Below are positions 9,199 through 16,299 of a stretch of DNA of 64,000 nt, piece by piece (position 1 is the stretch's first letter; every line of letters starts with the position of its first letter). The notes beneath the pieces were generated by a model, which did no database searches, was not told the origin of the DNA, and worked only from the letters and a program-made list of their open reading frames with translations. The translations under genes and the position numbers were made by a program. This DNA comes from a virus: IMG/VR virus record IMGVR_UViG_3300035703_000036, positions 40,663-104,662 of that record; one strand, 5' to 3'.

Positions 9199-10797
9199 AT
9201 GGCAACAATTGAAGATGAAAAAAAGAGGTTAAGACAATATCTAAATCCTACTATCAAAGGGCCAAATGTAGATTCTGTTTTGGAATCTTTGGCTACTGGT
9301 ACTTCTCATTTAATAAACAATGTTGAAGCCGTAAATGATTCGCTATATATCGTCACAGCTCAAGGAAAATATCTTGATGCTAGATTAGCAGATAAAAATT
9401 TAACTAGACCAGAAAATGTAGGACTTTCAGACGAAGTTTTTAGACAAATAGGTATAGAAGTTTCCGCTAGAAAACAAGTAAGAGATTTAATTTTGTCTAT
9501 TCTAGGTATCGTTTACGGAGAAGAGTTTACAAAAGCCACAATGAATTCTACTGAATTTGAGCCTTATCAGCTTGAAAATGGTGACTCTTTAATGATTCAG
9601 TTTGATGATGAAGAAAAAGTAGAAGTATTCTTTGATTCATCTCAGTTTGCTAGTATAAATGCCGCTACAGCGCAGGAAGTTGCGGATACAATTACAAAAG
9701 AAATTAGAAGACTAGGAAGAAGAGGATCTGCAGTTGCTAAAAATGATGGTGTAGGCGGATATGTAATGCTAATGTCTGAAACTTTAGGCCCCTCTTCAAC
9801 CGTTAAGGTGGTTGGTGGCAAGGCTCAAAATAAATTAAAATTCCCAAGCATTAGACCTACTTCAGGACTTGCTTCAACTCAATGGAAACTGGAGCTAGTA
9901 GCGGGCGGACTTGTAAGAGCTACTTGGATTGGAGGAGCAGATCCTTCGGTTGGTAAAGTTAAAAAAAATGATTATGTAAATATATACGGATCTTCTTTTG
10001 ATTCTTATAATAGAGGGACTTTTACCGTAGTAAATGTCAATGGTGGACTTGCAGGTGAAGCTTATTTTGAATTTATAAACCCAAGCGGAGTTCCAGAGAC
10101 AAAAGCTCAAGGAATATCTGAAGGTGTTTTATTTTTTAATCCAATTAGAAATACTATAAATTCTAAAACAACTTTTGCTACATTGTATCAAACAGAATCT
10201 AGATTGCTGGAAGTTTTTATGCCAGCCACTACAAAAGTAGTGAGAAGAGAAAGGATAGGATCTGCCCATTTACATGAATCTGGAGCTTCTGCATCAGACG
10301 AGCTTGGGCCTTATATTTTTGATGTAACTAAACCCTATGTCATAGGCCAAGAAGAATGTAATACAACCACTCAAGTTGATTCTGGAACAGGAATTATTGT
10401 GAATGTGGATAATTCTGCCAATATACCAGATCAATCAGGATTTTTAGTGTTTGGCTTTGGAACTTCTTTAGAAGAAGGGCCCGTACCTTATATTGCCAGA
10501 CCGTCATCAAATAGTATTATGATCAATCCTTCTTATAAATTTAAAAATGTTCATGCTTCTGGAACTAATATATCGCTAGTTGCTCAAAATTACGCTTACG
10601 ATGTAGCCAGAGATGGTTCTGATTACGCTTTCTATATTACGGACGTAGTGGCCGGTAGAGTTTATGCGGAAGATTTAATTAAATTAGTTTATGCTACAGG
10701 TATTAAATTAGTGATTACAATCTTGTATCCTAATGATATCGGTCTTGGAAAATACGGAACAGAAAATTCAGAGAAAGTTGTTATTTGGGGAGAATAA
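9199..10797 (+). CDS. Baseplate/tail structural protein
   Basis: 532 aa. The start at ATG 9199 is one base after the stop of the baseplate-J gene, so an upstream in-frame start inside that gene is not used. The N-terminus is helical (IEDEKKRLRQYLNPTI; KYLDARLADKNLTRP) and resembles the entry segment of gpJ-like wedge proteins. Residues ~225-310 hold a copy of beta module A, also found in the preceding protein. The C-terminus is beta-rich with a short helix and strand (AEDLIKLVYATGIKLVITILY). No enzymatic motif was seen. Position and the shared module argue for a baseplate wedge or peripheral baseplate protein. The exact family was not recognised. Confidence 0.6.
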   Translation: MATIEDEKKRLRQYLNPTIKGPNVDSVLESLATGTSHLINNVEAVNDSLYIVTAQGKYLDARLADKNLTRPENVGLSDEVFRQIGIEVSARKQVRDLILSILGIVYGEEFTKATMNSTEFEPYQLENGDSLMIQFDDEEKVEVFFDSSQFASINAATAQEVADTITKEIRRLGRRGSAVAKNDGVGGYVMLMSETLGPSSTVKVVGGKAQNKLKFPSIRPTSGLASTQWKLELVAGGLVRATWIGGADPSVGKVKKNDYVNIYGSSFDSYNRGTFTVVNVNGGLAGEAYFEFINPSGVPETKAQGISEGVLFFNPIRNTINSKTTFATLYQTESRLLEVFMPATTKVVRRERIGSAHLHESGASASDELGPYIFDVTKPYVIGQEECNTTTQVDSGTGIIVNVDNSANIPDQSGFLVFGFGTSLEEGPVPYIARPSSNSIMINPSYKFKNVHASGTNISLVAQNYAYDVARDGSDYAFYITDVVAGRVYAEDLIKLVYATGIKLVITILYPNDIGLGKYGTENSEKVVIWGE

Positions 10798-10798
10798 T

Positions 10799-11227
10799 AT
10801 GGCACAGTCAGTAGTACTTAGAGGCGCTGATGTTAAATTGTATTTAGGTGGAAAATTGTATAATGAAGTGCAGAATGTTTCCTATACAATTGATTACGGC
10901 GAGGTTGAAATTTTTGGAATTGACTGTGAATTTGCCCAAGAAATCGCGCCCACAAAAGTTGTAGTTTCTGGAAGTGTATCCGGAGTAAGAGTAAAATATT
11001 CGGGCGGATTACAAGGTCATGATGCTAGATCTAAAATAAATCAAATTCTATATGCTCCATATATATCTTTTAGATTAAAAGATAGAGATAGCGATGTAGA
11101 TATATTAATGATTTCTGAAATAAAAATAACATCTGAAACAATGAACATACCATCAAAAGGCGTTGCAGTATTATCTTTTGCTTTTAAAGGAATTATTCCT
11201 CTAAACGAAGTGGATATTTTTGGCTAA
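10799..11227 (+). CDS. Small beta-rich tail protein, tube/hub-like candidate
   Basis: 142 aa, start ATG 10799 with GGGGAG 8 bases upstream and one base after the preceding stop. It is almost all alternating beta strands: VVLRGADVKLYLGGKLY, then VQNVSYTIDYGEVEIFGI, a KVVVSGSVSGVRVKYSG strand pair, and a C-terminal GVAVLSFAFKGIIPLNEVDIF. This layout fits the small tail-tube or baseplate-tube fold. I saw no signature that separates a major tube protein from a hub or tube-initiator protein. It ends the first structural block. Its last 35 bases overlap the convergent tiny membrane-protein gene at 11193-11321. Confidence 0.5.
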   Translation: MAQSVVLRGADVKLYLGGKLYNEVQNVSYTIDYGEVEIFGIDCEFAQEIAPTKVVVSGSVSGVRVKYSGGLQGHDARSKINQILYAPYISFRLKDRDSDVDILMISEIKITSETMNIPSKGVAVLSFAFKGIIPLNEVDIFG

Positions 11228-11321
11228 AATCTTCAAAAACTTTACTTGAAATTCTATCTCCAAGCGTAATAAAATACCCAAAAAATCCAACATATAAAAA
11301 CATCATAAAAATAACAAACAT
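11193..11321 (-). CDS. Tiny membrane protein (42 aa)
   Basis: A 42-aa frame whose ATG shares the A of the preceding lipoprotein stop codon (TAATG), which signals translational coupling. The N-terminal ~20 residues form one hydrophobic helix (MFVIFMMFLYVGFFGYFITL), followed by a charged tail (GDRISSKVFEDFSQKYPLRLEE). It is convergent with the tube-like gene and overlaps its 3' end by 35 bp. A lipoprotein next to a single-pass membrane protein recalls spanin pairs. However, neither gene has the long coiled coil expected of an inner-membrane spanin, so I do not assign that role. Confidence 0.5.
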   Translation of the reverse strand: MFVIFMMFLYVGFFGYFITLGDRISSKVFEDFSQKYPLRLEE

Positions 11322-11557
11322 TATAATTCTGCCTTATTGTCAGTCTGACCGTTTACCATGATTGGCAATTCTCTTTTTTCATGAATATCTTTACAAATAC
11401 TGTAGGCTATTTCTTCTCTAATATCTTCTCTGACCATTTTAACTACACAATCTTCAGTAGCAGTTTTTCTTTTATTTTTTCCAGTTACAGGCCCTAAAGA
11501 ACAACCGGTCAAATTGATCAATAATAAAAACGACATACATTTTAAAATTTTAGACAT
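11321..11557 (-). CDS. Small lipoprotein
   Basis: 78 aa. It has a signal peptide (MSKILKCMSFLLLINLTGCS) with a lipobox LTGC, so Cys19 would be lipidated. The mature part is short and charged (KNKRKTATEDCVVKMVREDI) and has further cysteines. The start overlaps the stop of the upstream gene as ATGTCTAA. An in-frame N-terminal extension to 11746 was rejected because it lies wholly inside that upstream gene and removes the signal peptide. It belongs to the inserted leftward cassette and probably sits in the host envelope. Its role is unknown. Confidence 0.7.
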   Translation of the reverse strand: MSKILKCMSFLLLINLTGCSLGPVTGKNKRKTATEDCVVKMVREDIREEIAYSICKDIHEKRELPIMVNGQTDNKAEL

Positions 11558-11810
11558 CTTCTTCTCCGCAATCTTTGCATTTATAATAAAAGGAATTAAA
11601 TAAAGGTTTCTTTTCTTTGTTTTCATGTTTACATAATTCTTTAGGTATAGGCGGCGGTTCATCTGGATATTCAAGATCCTCATCTTTAGGATAGCTATGA
11701 ATAATACCATAACCGCCATCGTCTTCAAATTCGAAGTCAAAATCATCCATAGAATCTAGCATTTCTTCAAATGCTTTTAATAAATCTTCATCTATCTTTT
11801 TATTCGACAT
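11550..11810 (-). CDS. Small acidic protein with C-terminal zinc ribbon
   Basis: 86 aa. The first ~45 residues are acidic and aromatic (MLDSMDDFDFEFEDDGGYG). The C-terminus is a probable zinc site: CKHENKEKK, then YYKCKDCGEEDV, with spacing Cys-x-His and Cys-x2-Cys-Gly-Glu-Glu. The same ending occurs in the neighbour at 12021-12251, so the two are likely paralogues. The gene overlaps both neighbours by a few bases. The function is unknown. Confidence 0.7.
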   Translation of the reverse strand: MSNKKIDEDLLKAFEEMLDSMDDFDFEFEDDGGYGIIHSYPKDEDLEYPDEPPPIPKELCKHENKEKKPLFNSFYYKCKDCGEEDV

Positions 11811-12024
11811 AAATTACAAGAGACGTTTTGCAGCCTTCTGTTTCCTTGCACGGTCTACGTGCTGATTTTAGTTTTTTAGGGTGAACATTTTTTTTCTGTA
11901 CAGATACGACCCGATTAACAGACCCATCCCAATCTCCCATATAAACAACATCGGGTTTATCAATATAAATTTCTGTATCTTCACTAAATTTATCTAACAT
12001 CATTTTTAATTCTTTGACCGTCAT
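11800..12024 (-). CDS. Small phage protein of MTVKELxxxL type
   Basis: 74 aa. ATG 12024 overlaps the stop of the upstream gene as ATGA. The start MTVKELKMMLDKFSEDTEIY follows a pattern frequent in small phage proteins: a helix followed by a DTEIYI strand. The C-terminal half is basic and contains two cysteines (RRPCKETEGCKTSLVIYVE). No function can be given. Tight coupling to its neighbours makes it a real gene of the inserted cassette. Confidence 0.65.
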   Translation of the reverse strand: MTVKELKMMLDKFSEDTEIYIDKPDVVYMGDWDGSVNRVVSVQKKNVHPKKLKSARRPCKETEGCKTSLVIYVE

Positions 12025-12251
12025 AGCTCCTCCCCACAATCTATACACGTATGATACGTACTTGTAAATAGGAATTTTTTCATTTTGTTAATATGCTGAC
12101 ATTTTTTACTTTGTTCGTATTGTTGAACAACAGGACAAGAAAGGTATGTATTTTCAGATAAACTATTAAGAGTTTCCCCTTTGGCGGAATAAGATTTGTG
12201 CATCTGAGCTAACCTATTGAATTTATTGCCTTTATACTTATCTTGAAACAT
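12021..12251 (-). CDS. Small protein with C-terminal zinc ribbon
   Basis: 76 aa, starting at ATG 12251 with AGGAG 8 bases upstream. A non-ATG extension upstream would run into the TATAAT promoter, so it was rejected. It is first in the leftward cassette. The C-terminus reads CQHINKMKKFLFTSTYHTC then IDCGEEL, with the same Cys-x-His / Cys-x2-Cys-Gly-Glu-Glu layout as the protein at 11550-11810. The basic N-terminus (MFQDKYKGNKFNRLAQMHKS) might contact nucleic acid, which is inference only. Confidence 0.7.
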   Translation of the reverse strand: MFQDKYKGNKFNRLAQMHKSYSAKGETLNSLSENTYLSCPVVQQYEQSKKCQHINKMKKFLFTSTYHTCIDCGEEL

Positions 12252-12271
12252 ATTCCAATCTCCTTTTTTCA

Positions 12272-12299
12272 ATTATACCATAAGTATGATTAAAGTCAA
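12272..12299 (-). promoter_or_regulatory. Sigma-70-like promoter of the inserted cassette
   Basis: Reading leftward: -35 TTGACT (12299-12294), 16-base spacer ending TGG, -10 TATAAT (12277-12272). It is placed 21 bases upstream of ATG 12251. It is the same TGGTATAAT extended -10 that recurs throughout the early region, here inside the structural region. Confidence 0.75.
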
Positions 12300-12308
12300 A
12301 GGAATAAT

Positions 12309-12331
12309 AATCTTTAATGTGATATCAATAT
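12309..12331 (+). promoter_or_regulatory. AATCTTTA late element before fibre gene
   Basis: AATCTTTA (12309-12316), three bases, then TGATATCAATAT (12320-12331). This repeats the arrangement at 144-166 with identical spacing. It lies 66 bases upstream of ATG 12383 and is divergent from the cassette promoter. It is a candidate phage-specific promoter. Confidence 0.5.
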
Positions 12332-12356
12332 CATGTCTTAAAAATCCCAACATTTA

Positions 12357-12366
12357 TGGTAATATT
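12357..12366 (+). promoter_or_regulatory. TGGTAATATT element
   Basis: TGGTAATATT resembles an extended -10. The same ten bases occur before genes at 48319 and 58624 (leftward), and TGGTAATAT occurs at 18000. A weak TTAAAA is found 16 bases upstream. It lies 17 bases before ATG 12383, just before the AGGG ribosome-binding site. Confidence 0.4.
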
Positions 12367-12382
12367 CTATTAGGGTGTAAGT

Positions 12383-15300
12383 ATGTCAGTAAGAAGAAGA
12401 CAATCGTTTATTTCACAATTAAGAGTTGACGTTCCTCATTTGCGTTCAATTGAATCGGCAACCTCGAATGATTTTGATGAATTATTAAGTGCGTTAGTCA
12501 CTGGAATAAGCAAAAGCTACGTAGTTAGAGGGTTAGAAATCTCTATGAGCGGCGCGATAGGATCTTCCGCCAATGGGTTACAGCTTATAGTGGCTAACTC
12601 TGCGATTTTACACGGAACATCAAATGTTTCCGGTACTTTTTATTCAATAAATAATTCCGCTCCAAATCAAACTCTTAGCTCAATTACAAACACAAGAGTT
12701 AGTGGATCTTTTACTCCGAGCGCTTTAAACTATATTGGGATAGAGCTTACTAGATCGGTAGACAATACTACGGCAAGCCAAGTATACCTTTGGAACCCTA
12801 CATCTAAAAATGAAATCACAAAAACCCTTCCCTTGGCAGAGGTTTTGGATTATAAAATAGTAATTACATCCTCAGTGTTTGCTTCAAATGTTTTGCCTAT
12901 AGCAATTATTGAAACGGATTCTGCAAATAACGTTCTTTCAGTTGAAGATAGAAGACCTCTTTTGTTTAGATTAGGAACGGCCGGATATACTACTCCAGAT
13001 CCTTTTTATGTTTATCCTTGGACAAATCATTCTGAAGGTAGAACAGAGAATTTTTATAAATCAAGCTCATCCGCAGTATCTCCTTTTCGTGGCGGAGATA
13101 AGCAAATTTCAAACTTAAAAGAAATGTTAGACGCAATTACTTCTAGTCTTAAAGAAGTAAAAGGTACGACATACTGGTACTCTTTAAATAAGGGCGGATC
13201 AATCTTTAAATTAAGAACTGATCTTGCGAATTTAGTCGTAACAGGTAGAGCGGCTTTAACTCATAGTGCAACAACTGCCGGTCGATTAAATTGGAATAAG
13301 GACATTTTTTTAAATTTAGTAGGAAGTCGTTTAAAGTATAAAATATCAGCTAACCCTAGTTCTTCTTATGTAGTTTTAGCAGACGATCAAGTAGCTTATA
13401 TAAAATTAATTAGAGGAGTAGATATTACTCCTAACTTAATTTTTACAAACGGTTCCGCTACAGTTAGTTCTGTAGGATCTGTCGCTTGGACGGCAAATGT
13501 ACTCGCTGGAGATTTCATCAAAAAAGCTGCTGAAGATGACGGCAAATATTATAAAATATTATCTGTAAACTCAGCTTCTCAAGTTACTTTAACTGAAAAT
13601 TTCGCTGAAACTTCTACAGGTTTAGCTGGAGCTGATGCTCAATATGCTTGGGGAACTTATAGCGCAGTAGCTGCGCCTTCTACTGATAGACATATCAAAG
13701 TTGTCAATCGTAAAGATATGGCAATTGAAGAAGATGTTTTTTGGTTATTTGCAAGAGATGATAACGGAACGGTGGGCCAAGAAGTTTCTCAAGTTGTGAC
13801 TTTAGCGGATACGGCAAATAGTCTAGATGGAACTTATTTTTTATTAAATGCCAACGATGATATTAGAAAATTTTATGTTTGGTACGATACTGGATCAAAT
13901 ACTGATCCGGCTATTTCAGGTAGAACAGGAATAAAAGTATCAATTTCTACAAACGATTCTGCGAATACGGTAGCCGCTAAAACTCAAGCGGTTATCAATA
14001 CTCAGCCTGATTTTTCGGCTTCTGTGATTGGAAATACCGTAAGCATTACTAATGTTTTTGATGGAGATTCTTCTGATATTTCTGATGGAGATACAGGCTT
14101 CAGTTTTTTAACTACAACTCAAGGCGGAAAGCCGAAAGTTTACGTTAGATTCGTAGGATCAGAAGTTGAACAAGGTGAAACTCGACAAACTTCTGACAAT
14201 ACTAATTATGAAATAATGCTGTACACAGGAATGAAATCCGAAGCAGATTCAGCTCCTGATTATACTAACGCTATAGATAATTTAACTCCTGAAGTTACAA
14301 CTATAACTCTACCTCCCGCAGCATCAATTACGAGCGGGCAATATTTTACAATAAATTCAGCGGGAGATGTATCTCGATATTATGTCTGGTTTAATAAAGA
14401 TGGAGCCGGCGGAGATCCTCTTCCGGTTGGTAAAATAGGAATTCAAGTAGCAATTTCTACAGGAAATTCTAATTTAGTAGTAGCTGCGGCTACTGCTTCG
14501 GCAATTCTTTCCGTATTAGATTTTAGTGTATTAGATAATTTAAATGGAACTATTACTGTTTCCAATAATACGGCCGGATATTGCACTAATGCTGCAAACG
14601 TGAATGTAGGCGGAAGCTTCTCTATTGTGACCGATATTGAAGGCGCAGGACATCCTAATTATTTTCTAGTAGATGGAGAAGATTTAACTAAATCTAATAA
14701 AAGATTAGATCAAGCAATTAATACTGCACTATCTGGATTTGATCATGAAGCGTACGATGAACTTCTAACAATAGTTTCCGGATCTCCAGCAAATGATAAT
14801 GAAGTAATGGGGCCAATTTCAGCTTCAACTATATTAACAATACCTCTTGATTCTAGATCTGGAAATATAGTAAAAGGATATATTGTAGGTCAGGCTGAAT
14901 TAGAAGTTTATTTAAACGGACAATATTTAGCTGTAAATAATTCTTGGGCTGAAGTCGGAGCATCTGGATCTGAGTCTGTTCAAATACAAATTTTAATTGA
15001 TTTAGTAGTAGATGACGTTCTAACTTTCCGTATTGATAATGGTACATTAGGTAATTTTGCTACAGCTACAGGTGAAGTTAATACGGGATCTAATGTAGGA
15101 ACTGGCGCTGGAGTTTTTAAAACCAAAGCCGGAGTCGATCTTCAATTTAGAACTTTAAAACAAGGATCAAATGTAACTATTGTTCAGACTGCTGATGAAT
15201 TAACAATTTCTTCTTCCGCCGGTACTGGCGTAAATAATATTCAATCTGTTGTGGGCACTGATTTTACAATTTTAGCTTCCCATGATTTTATTAAAGTTAC

Positions 15301-15523
15301 CAATAGCGGTGTAAATGTTACTCTAACTCTTCCTGATGCTTCTTTAGTTACCGGTAAAGAATATAAAATTAAAAAAATTGATTCAGGAAATATTCTGTAT
15401 ATTGAATCTGTTTCAAATCAAACTTTGGATGGAGTAGATATTACGGCTTCTCCACACGCTATTACTATTCAATATGAAAGTTTAATTATTGTATCTGACG
15501 GCAGTTCTTGGTGGGTTTTATAG
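12383..15523 (+). CDS. Large tail-fibre/appendage protein
   Basis: 1046 aa, AGGG ribosome-binding site. The N-terminus is basic and helical (MSVRRRQSFISQLRVDVPHL) and probably attaches to the baseplate. The middle carries two copies of beta module B (residues ~472-585 and ~646-760), shared with the giant baseplate-J protein. Residues ~790-890 (YDELLTIVSGSPAN, then ELEVYLNGQYL, then LVVDDVLTFRI) are homologous to the whole 106-aa protein at 18029. The C-terminus (VTLTLPDASLVTGKEYKIKK ... ITIQYESLIIVSDGSSWWVL) is the generic beta-helix end of phage fibres. No enzyme motif was seen. Its role is likely appendage assembly or host recognition. Confidence 0.7.
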   Translation: MSVRRRQSFISQLRVDVPHLRSIESATSNDFDELLSALVTGISKSYVVRGLEISMSGAIGSSANGLQLIVANSAILHGTSNVSGTFYSINNSAPNQTLSSITNTRVSGSFTPSALNYIGIELTRSVDNTTASQVYLWNPTSKNEITKTLPLAEVLDYKIVITSSVFASNVLPIAIIETDSANNVLSVEDRRPLLFRLGTAGYTTPDPFYVYPWTNHSEGRTENFYKSSSSAVSPFRGGDKQISNLKEMLDAITSSLKEVKGTTYWYSLNKGGSIFKLRTDLANLVVTGRAALTHSATTAGRLNWNKDIFLNLVGSRLKYKISANPSSSYVVLADDQVAYIKLIRGVDITPNLIFTNGSATVSSVGSVAWTANVLAGDFIKKAAEDDGKYYKILSVNSASQVTLTENFAETSTGLAGADAQYAWGTYSAVAAPSTDRHIKVVNRKDMAIEEDVFWLFARDDNGTVGQEVSQVVTLADTANSLDGTYFLLNANDDIRKFYVWYDTGSNTDPAISGRTGIKVSISTNDSANTVAAKTQAVINTQPDFSASVIGNTVSITNVFDGDSSDISDGDTGFSFLTTTQGGKPKVYVRFVGSEVEQGETRQTSDNTNYEIMLYTGMKSEADSAPDYTNAIDNLTPEVTTITLPPAASITSGQYFTINSAGDVSRYYVWFNKDGAGGDPLPVGKIGIQVAISTGNSNLVVAAATASAILSVLDFSVLDNLNGTITVSNNTAGYCTNAANVNVGGSFSIVTDIEGAGHPNYFLVDGEDLTKSNKRLDQAINTALSGFDHEAYDELLTIVSGSPANDNEVMGPISASTILTIPLDSRSGNIVKGYIVGQAELEVYLNGQYLAVNNSWAEVGASGSESVQIQILIDLVVDDVLTFRIDNGTLGNFATATGEVNTGSNVGTGAGVFKTKAGVDLQFRTLKQGSNVTIVQTADELTISSSAGTGVNNIQSVVGTDFTILASHDFIKVTNSGVNVTLTLPDASLVTGKEYKIKKIDSGNILYIESVSNQTLDGVDITASPHAITIQYESLIIVSDGSSWWVL
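13798..14136 (+). repeat. Beta module B, divergent copy
   Basis: Approximate boundaries. It encodes NSLDGTYFLLNANDDI, KFYVWYDTG, PAISGRTGIKVSISTND, AAKTQAVINTQPDFSASVIG and GFSFLTTTQGG. It is a diverged tandem neighbour of the copy at 14319-14660. Confidence 0.6.
14319..14660 (+). repeat. Beta module B, close copy
   Basis: Approximate boundaries. It encodes SITSGQYFTINSAGD, YYVWFNKDGAGGDPLPVG, VAISTGNSNLVVAAATA and NAANVNVGGSFSIV. It is very close to the copy at 7966-8305 in a different gene, including at DNA level near its end. Confidence 0.7.
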
Positions 15524-15530
15524 GGGTAAT

Positions 15531-15980
15531 ATGTCATACAGACCTTACGAAGCAATTATAGCGGCAGCGGCGGGGCAAGTTTCTACGTTGCGTATTTATT
15601 TGACTAATAATACGGGCATGACTATTGTTGATTTGTCGCCAGTAAGAGCTAACCTAAACGGTGAGATGGATACGGTAGATGTTTCCATAGAATCACAAGT
15701 CATGTCCGCTGTCGGAATCCTAGAAGCAGCCACATTAGACGGCTCGGATGGAAATGTTGTTGTAAGCGGGAAAATATCCAATATTTCAACCTCTTTTTCC
15801 CTTGGTGACTATGTTTACGTTTCTAAAATAGGCGGACTAACCAATATTCTTCCTTCGGAGGGTATTGATGGTTTTGAAGCCGGAGATTTCATAATTAGAG
15901 CTGGCGTAATAGCTAAAAATCCTATTAATCCTTTACAAAAAGATTTATTAGTAAATTTTGGTATAGTGGGGCAATTATAA
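15531..15980 (+). CDS. Small tail-fibre-associated protein
   Basis: 149 aa, ATG 15531 preceded by AGGGG. The N-terminus (YRPYEAIIAAAAGQVSTLRI) is followed by beta strands. The C-terminal half (FSLGDYVYVSKIGGLTNILP, then DFIIRAGVIAKNP ... DLLVNFGIVGQL) resembles the C-terminal module of fibre and decoration proteins, and of the 564-aa protein at 16300 (VRVGQVVATNKILIHSIQLVG). It is probably a fibre or baseplate accessory subunit. The stop overlaps the next ATG region at 15980. Confidence 0.5.
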   Translation: MSYRPYEAIIAAAAGQVSTLRIYLTNNTGMTIVDLSPVRANLNGEMDTVDVSIESQVMSAVGILEAATLDGSDGNVVVSGKISNISTSFSLGDYVYVSKIGGLTNILPSEGIDGFEAGDFIIRAGVIAKNPINPLQKDLLVNFGIVGQL

Positions 15981-16219
15981 TGGAAAATAGAATTAGAAAA
16001 GTGGACGTTGAAAAACTTAACGAAGAGCAAATTGCTAGAGTTGAGAAAAAAATTTCTGAGGAAGTAAGCTCTATTATTAATAGAGCAGATAGTGAAATCA
16101 ATAACTTACTGAATATTTACGGAATGGAAGCTGTGCTTTCTATCCAGTTTGGACTACAAGGGATTAAGGAAAAAGCCAAGAAAATAAAAGCTAAGAAAAG
16201 CCCTAAAACCTCCAAATAA
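15980..16219 (+). CDS. Small helical protein
   Basis: 79 aa, predicted to be all helical and highly charged (VEKLNEEQIARVEKKISEEV), with a Lys-rich tail (KEKAKKIKAKKSPKTSK). Its ATG overlaps the stop of the preceding gene. Such small coiled proteins between fibre genes are often chaperones or linkers, but nothing in the sequence proves that here. The function is unknown. Confidence 0.55.
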   Translation: MENRIRKVDVEKLNEEQIARVEKKISEEVSSIINRADSEINNLLNIYGMEAVLSIQFGLQGIKEKAKKIKAKKSPKTSK

Positions 16220-16230
16220 AGTTTAATAGT

Positions 16231-16264
16231 AATCTTTAAATTAATCGTTCGATCGCAATCTTTA
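16231..16264 (+). promoter_or_regulatory. Tandem AATCTTTA elements
   Basis: Two copies of AATCTTTA, at 16231-16238 and 16257-16264, 26 bases apart. They sit in the 80-base gap before the fibre gene at 16300. CAATATTA follows ~18 bases after the second copy. This matches the motif seen before 205, 12383 and 21245. Confidence 0.5.
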
Positions 16265-16299
16265 TATAAAAATACCAACAATATTAGGGAGATATATTT

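Noticed and set aside
11193-11557. Spanin pair (lipoprotein plus membrane peptide)
   Set aside because: Neither product has the periplasmic coiled coil or the length expected for an inner-membrane spanin, and the genes carry an early-type promoter.
11558-11746. N-terminal extension of the lipoprotein gene
   Set aside because: It lies inside another real gene and would bury the signal peptide and lipobox; the ATG at 11557 overlapping the upstream stop is better.
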